NCBI RefSeq assembly: GCF_910579365.1
Contig: NZ_CAJTUX010000090.1
Coordinates: forward strand, 1 to 7,801
Length of the DNA stretch: 7,801 nt
Reading direction: 5' to 3'
Origin: an uncultured Oscillibacter sp.
GTDB lineage: Bacteria > Bacillota > Clostridia > Oscillospirales > Oscillospiraceae
Positions 5,704-7,801 of this stretch are shown one piece after another (position 1 is the first letter of the stretch; each line of letters opens with the position of its first letter). The translations under genes and the position numbers were made by a program. Below the pieces are notes generated by a model. The model searched no databases, was not told where the DNA came from, and saw only the letters and a list, made by a program, of their open reading frames with translations.

Positions 5704-5729
5704 ACGGACGTCCCCTCCGGGACGTCCGT
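5704..5729. repeat. Perfect 26-bp palindromic hairpin, copy 2, abutting the regulator stop codon
   Basis: This is base-for-base identical to 5515-5540. Its edge at 5729 touches the TGA stop (5730-5732 on the - strand) with no spacer, so the stem would lie against a terminating ribosome. It is followed on the - strand by CGGCGTGTCAAAAAAC, not by T's. Confidence 0.9.
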
Positions 5730-7304
5730 TCACTCCGCCTGCTTCCGGTATTCCGCCGGACTGAGGCCGTTAATCTTCTTAAATGCCTTGGCAAAGTAAT
5801 GGTAATCGTGAAAGCCGGACTGCTCCGCCGCCTCCCGTACTTTCATATTCGTCTCCCGCAAAAGCGCCATGGCGCACTCAATCCGCCGGTTCAGCAGGTA
5901 ATTGGAAAACCCGATTCCCATTTCTTTTCGGAACAGGTAACTCAAATAGGTGGGGTTGACCCCCGCTGCCTGGGCGGCCTCCGTCAGTCCGACAGGCTCC
6001 TTATAATGGTCCTGCACAAACGCCGCCGCCGTACTCACCGGTCGGCTGACCTTCTCGGGAATCCGGCCCCCCCTGCCTTGATACAGCCGCTTCGCGTCCC
6101 GCTCCAGTCGCCGATAGACCTGCTCCATGCCGACAAGCCGCTTCTCACCCTCCTCGGGGGAGATTCCCACTTTTAGCTCCAGCTCCTGGAGCCACAGCCG
6201 CACCAGCCGCTCGTCCACAAGTTTTCGCTCAAACTGGCCGGCCGCCTTCATGCAGGCCTCCAAAAAGCTCTCCCGGTCTCCCAGATAGCGGTACTCCTCC
6301 GCCCTGGCCAGCAGGGCTCTCGCCTCTTCCGGCACCTGTGTTCCGGCCTTTTTCTCGGCGTCGTAGTACAAAATTTCCCGCCGCTCATAGAAGCGGAGCT
6401 TCATCAGCTCGTTTACCTGGCGGTAAGCCGTCTGGACGGCGTCTCCCCCCAAACACGGACCGCTGACGCCCACGGCATAGGGATAGGGCTCCTGACCGCA
6501 GATCCTGTGGCAGCACAACGCCGCGTCCATCAGCCGCTGGCGCATCAAATGATCCTCCCGGAGGTCGGACAGATCCAGGAAGCCATAAAAGACCCCCTTT
6601 CCCCAATACACAACCGCAAGCCGCCCGCCGCCGTCCGCAAGCTGGTCCGCCGCTTCGGGCAGGCGGCGCAGAAACTCCTGGCAGTACCGCCGCCGCCCGG
6701 GATGAGGCGCGCTCCCATCCTCCCCCTCCCAGGATTCCAGGCGCATGCAGACCGCTCCGCAGTTCCGGTAGGGATGGCGCAGCCCGGCGCGGAGACGCTC
6801 CCTCTCCTCCTCCCGGGGGTCTATGGACTCTCCGATGACCTTGCTGAAATACGCGTATTTCAGTTGGTGGTCCCCCGCCTTCGCCAGGTGCCGGATGTGA
6901 ATTTGTTCCTCCTGCTGGCGCTGCCGCTCCTCCATCCGCTGGGCGGCCGCCTCCAGAAGACGATAGAGCGAATCCTCGTTCAGCGTGTTCTTCAGAACGT
7001 AGTCGTCCGCCCCCTCCTTCAACGCGTCCTTCACATAGGTAAATTCGTCATGGCAGCTCAGGGCGATGATATAGACCTGCCGGTTGGTCCGGCGTACCCT
7101 CCGAATCAGCTCAATTCCGTCCAGAAGGGGCATGGAGATGTCGGTCATCAGAAGATCGATCTCCGTATTCTCCAGAATGCTGAGAGCCTCCTCGCCGTCC
7201 CGGGCGCCGGCCTCGATCTGAAAACCGGCCCGCTCCCAGGAAGGGAGGATGTTCAGATAACTCCGCACCAGATGGTCGTCGTCCACGATCAGGACCTTTC
7301 TCAT
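5730..7304 (-). CDS. YesN-type response regulator with AraC-family DNA-binding domain
   Basis: A 524-residue cytosolic transcription factor, phosphorylated by its partner kinase and binding DNA through two helix-turn-helices. Receiver domain, about 1-120: acidic cluster Asp8-Asp10 (VDDDHLVR), phospho-acceptor Asp55 in MTDISMP, Ser83 in IIALSCHDEF, Lys105 in YVLK. A Gln/Glu-rich linker (about 118-140) leads into a long middle region with the weakly GGDEF-like pattern common in YesN proteins (YAVGVSGPCLGGD, then AYRQVNELMKLRFY). The AraC domain covers the last 100 residues: LTEAAQAAGVNPTYLSYLF, then REAAEQSGFHDYHYFAKAF, ending NGLSPAEYRK. The second ATG (7304) is chosen because AGGAGG (7311-7316) lies six bases before it but directly touches the first ATG at 7310. 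The kinase stop overlaps this ribosome site, implying coupled translation. It likely controls the symporter to its left; not shown. Confidence 0.95.
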   Translation of the reverse strand: MRKVLIVDDDHLVRSYLNILPSWERAGFQIEAGARDGEEALSILENTEIDLLMTDISMPLLDGIELIRRVRRTNRQVYIIALSCHDEFTYVKDALKEGADDYVLKNTLNEDSLYRLLEAAAQRMEERQRQQEEQIHIRHLAKAGDHQLKYAYFSKVIGESIDPREEERERLRAGLRHPYRNCGAVCMRLESWEGEDGSAPHPGRRRYCQEFLRRLPEAADQLADGGGRLAVVYWGKGVFYGFLDLSDLREDHLMRQRLMDAALCCHRICGQEPYPYAVGVSGPCLGGDAVQTAYRQVNELMKLRFYERREILYYDAEKKAGTQVPEEARALLARAEEYRYLGDRESFLEACMKAAGQFERKLVDERLVRLWLQELELKVGISPEEGEKRLVGMEQVYRRLERDAKRLYQGRGGRIPEKVSRPVSTAAAFVQDHYKEPVGLTEAAQAAGVNPTYLSYLFRKEMGIGFSNYLLNRRIECAMALLRETNMKVREAAEQSGFHDYHYFAKAFKKINGLSPAEYRKQAE

Positions 7305-7310
7305 ACGCAT

Positions 7311-7316
7311 CCTCCT
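7311..7316 (-). promoter_or_regulatory. Ribosome binding site that decides the response regulator start
   Basis: AGGAGG on the - strand overlaps the kinase stop codon TAG (7315-7317). It is six bases from the ATG at 7304 and zero from the ATG at 7310, so initiation at 7304 is favoured. The overlap suggests ribosomes ending the kinase re-initiate on the regulator. Confidence 0.8.
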
Positions 7317-7801
7317 ACCGCTCTCCTTCCGGGACCGCCGGCATGTGGATCACCGCCGTTGTTCCGGATTCGCCGCTCTGATAGCGGAGTCCCGCCCGGT
7401 CCCCGTAATACAGCCTCAGCCTGTCCCGCACGTTCGGCACGCCGACGGCGGTCAGCCCCCGGGTTTTGCGGGTCTCGCTGTGCAGCAGGCTGTCAATCTG
7501 CTCCGGCGTCATGCCCCGTCCGTTGTCGTCCACGCTCAGATACAAGACGCCCTCCGCCGCTTGGGCGCGAATCACCAGCTTTCCGCCCTCCGCCTTCATG
7601 TCCAGCCCGTGGAGCAGCGCGTTTTCCACCAGTGGCTGAAGCACCAGGCGGGGCACCAGACAGCCCCTGGCGCCGGGATCAATCTCATATTGAATCGAGA
7701 ACTGCCCGTCATACCGAAACTCCTGAAGCCGGATGTAGCGCTCCAAAATGCGGATATCCTCCGCCACAGTCAGGAAGGCCCCCTTCTTGTTGATGCAGGC
7801 C
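7315..7801 (-). CDS. YesM/LytS-type sensor histidine kinase, C-terminal part (cut by window edge)
   Basis: The visible 161 codons are the end of a membrane sensor kinase; the frame is open through the right edge, and the GTG at 7767 is internal, not a start. In the YesM family the protein senses an extracellular signal, autophosphorylates on histidine and passes phosphate to a YesN-type regulator. Visible parts: the end of the His_kinase domain (INKKGAFLTVAEDIRILERY, then LQEFRYDGQF), the N-box LQPLVENALLHGL, the G1 box DDNGRGM, and the G2-type box GVPNVRDRLRLYYG, all parts of the ATP-binding HATPase domain. The phospho-accepting His (normally in NPHFLYN), the HAMP domain and the sensor domain lie outside the window, so the signal cannot be guessed. 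The gene ends in TAG ten bases before the regulator start, making a two-gene operon. Confidence 0.93.
   Translation of the reverse strand, partial: ACINKKGAFLTVAEDIRILERYIRLQEFRYDGQFSIQYEIDPGARGCLVPRLVLQPLVENALLHGLDMKAEGGKLVIRAQAAEGVLYLSVDDNGRGMTPEQIDSLLHSETRKTRGLTAVGVPNVRDRLRLYYGDRAGLRYQSGESGTTAVIHMPAVPEGER

Larger units (their letters stand above)
5515..5729. mobile_element. 215-bp non-coding block of five hairpins bounded by identical palindromes (MITE-like or REP-like)
   Basis: This fills most of the gene-free 5314-5729 interval. Both ends are the same perfect 26-bp palindrome (5515-5540 and 5704-5729). The sequence just inside each end is also similar when read inward: CAGGCTGTCGAAAACG at the left and CGGCGTGTCAAAAAACG on the opposite strand at the right. 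This gives imperfect terminal inverted repeats of about 43 bp. Between them lie hairpins at 5541-5572, 5576-5612 and 5628-5648. No open frame in it looks like a protein. The right end abuts the regulator's stop codon with no gap. It could be a small non-autonomous element, a REP-type structured repeat, or a compound terminator region. No target-site duplication is clear. The remainder of the interval, 5447-5514, is T-rich with nothing I can name. Confidence 0.5.

Noticed and set aside
5515..5729. The two identical repeats as a minimal CRISPR array
   Set aside because: There are only two copies, the repeats are perfect palindromes, and the sequence between them is 163 bp and full of hairpins, not a spacer.
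6507..7793. A 428-codon + strand frame antisense to the response regulator and kinase
   Set aside because: It is Pro/Arg-rich with no domain and lies opposite two genes whose motifs are unmistakable, across their junction.

Overview
The window looks like chromosomal DNA of a GC-rich, low-complexity-free Firmicute, most likely a gut-type Clostridia/Oscillospiraceae relative. This is inferred from GC-rich coding sequence with AT-rich intergenic DNA, strong AGGAGG-type ribosome binding sites, near-consensus sigma-A promoters, an OppA-type lipoprotein, and a YesM/YesN two-component pair. I cannot name a species. All six genes belong to recognisable families and look intact, except the one cut by the right edge.

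Left half (+ strand): a Cof-type HAD sugar-phosphate phosphatase (47-817); an orphan OppA-family peptide-binding lipoprotein (1005-2669) with its own strong promoter, whose -35 box sits inside a 29-bp near-palindrome; and a Bax-inhibitor-1/YetJ-type membrane protein (2744-3454) with its own extended -10 promoter and a very strong terminator. No transporter permease or ATPase genes accompany the binding protein in this window.

Right half (- strand, read from the right edge leftward): the C-terminal part of a YesM/LytS-type sensor histidine kinase (7315 to the window end), translationally linked to a YesN-type response regulator with an AraC output domain (5730-7304). Then comes a 416-bp intergenic region, then a YidK/SGLT-type sodium:solute symporter (3676-5313) that converges on the BI-1 gene. 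The obvious reading is a two-component system that senses an extracellular signal, perhaps a sugar, and activates the neighbouring symporter. The symporter promoter has a consensus -10 but no -35. In place of the -35 there is one copy of a direct repeat (GGTTGCCGGTGTT / GGTTTCCGGGTGTT on the + strand) with a second copy about 25 bp further upstream, which is what an AraC-type activator site would look like.

The least expected structure is the 215-bp intergenic block 5515-5729. It is bounded by two identical 26-bp perfect palindromes, one starting right after the regulator's stop codon, and holds three more hairpins between them. The DNA just inside the two palindromes is also similar in inverted orientation, so the block resembles a small non-coding mobile or repetitive element. 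A 14-bp piece of it recurs in the other intergenic region at 3516-3529. I found no new protein system, CRISPR array, tRNA or rRNA.
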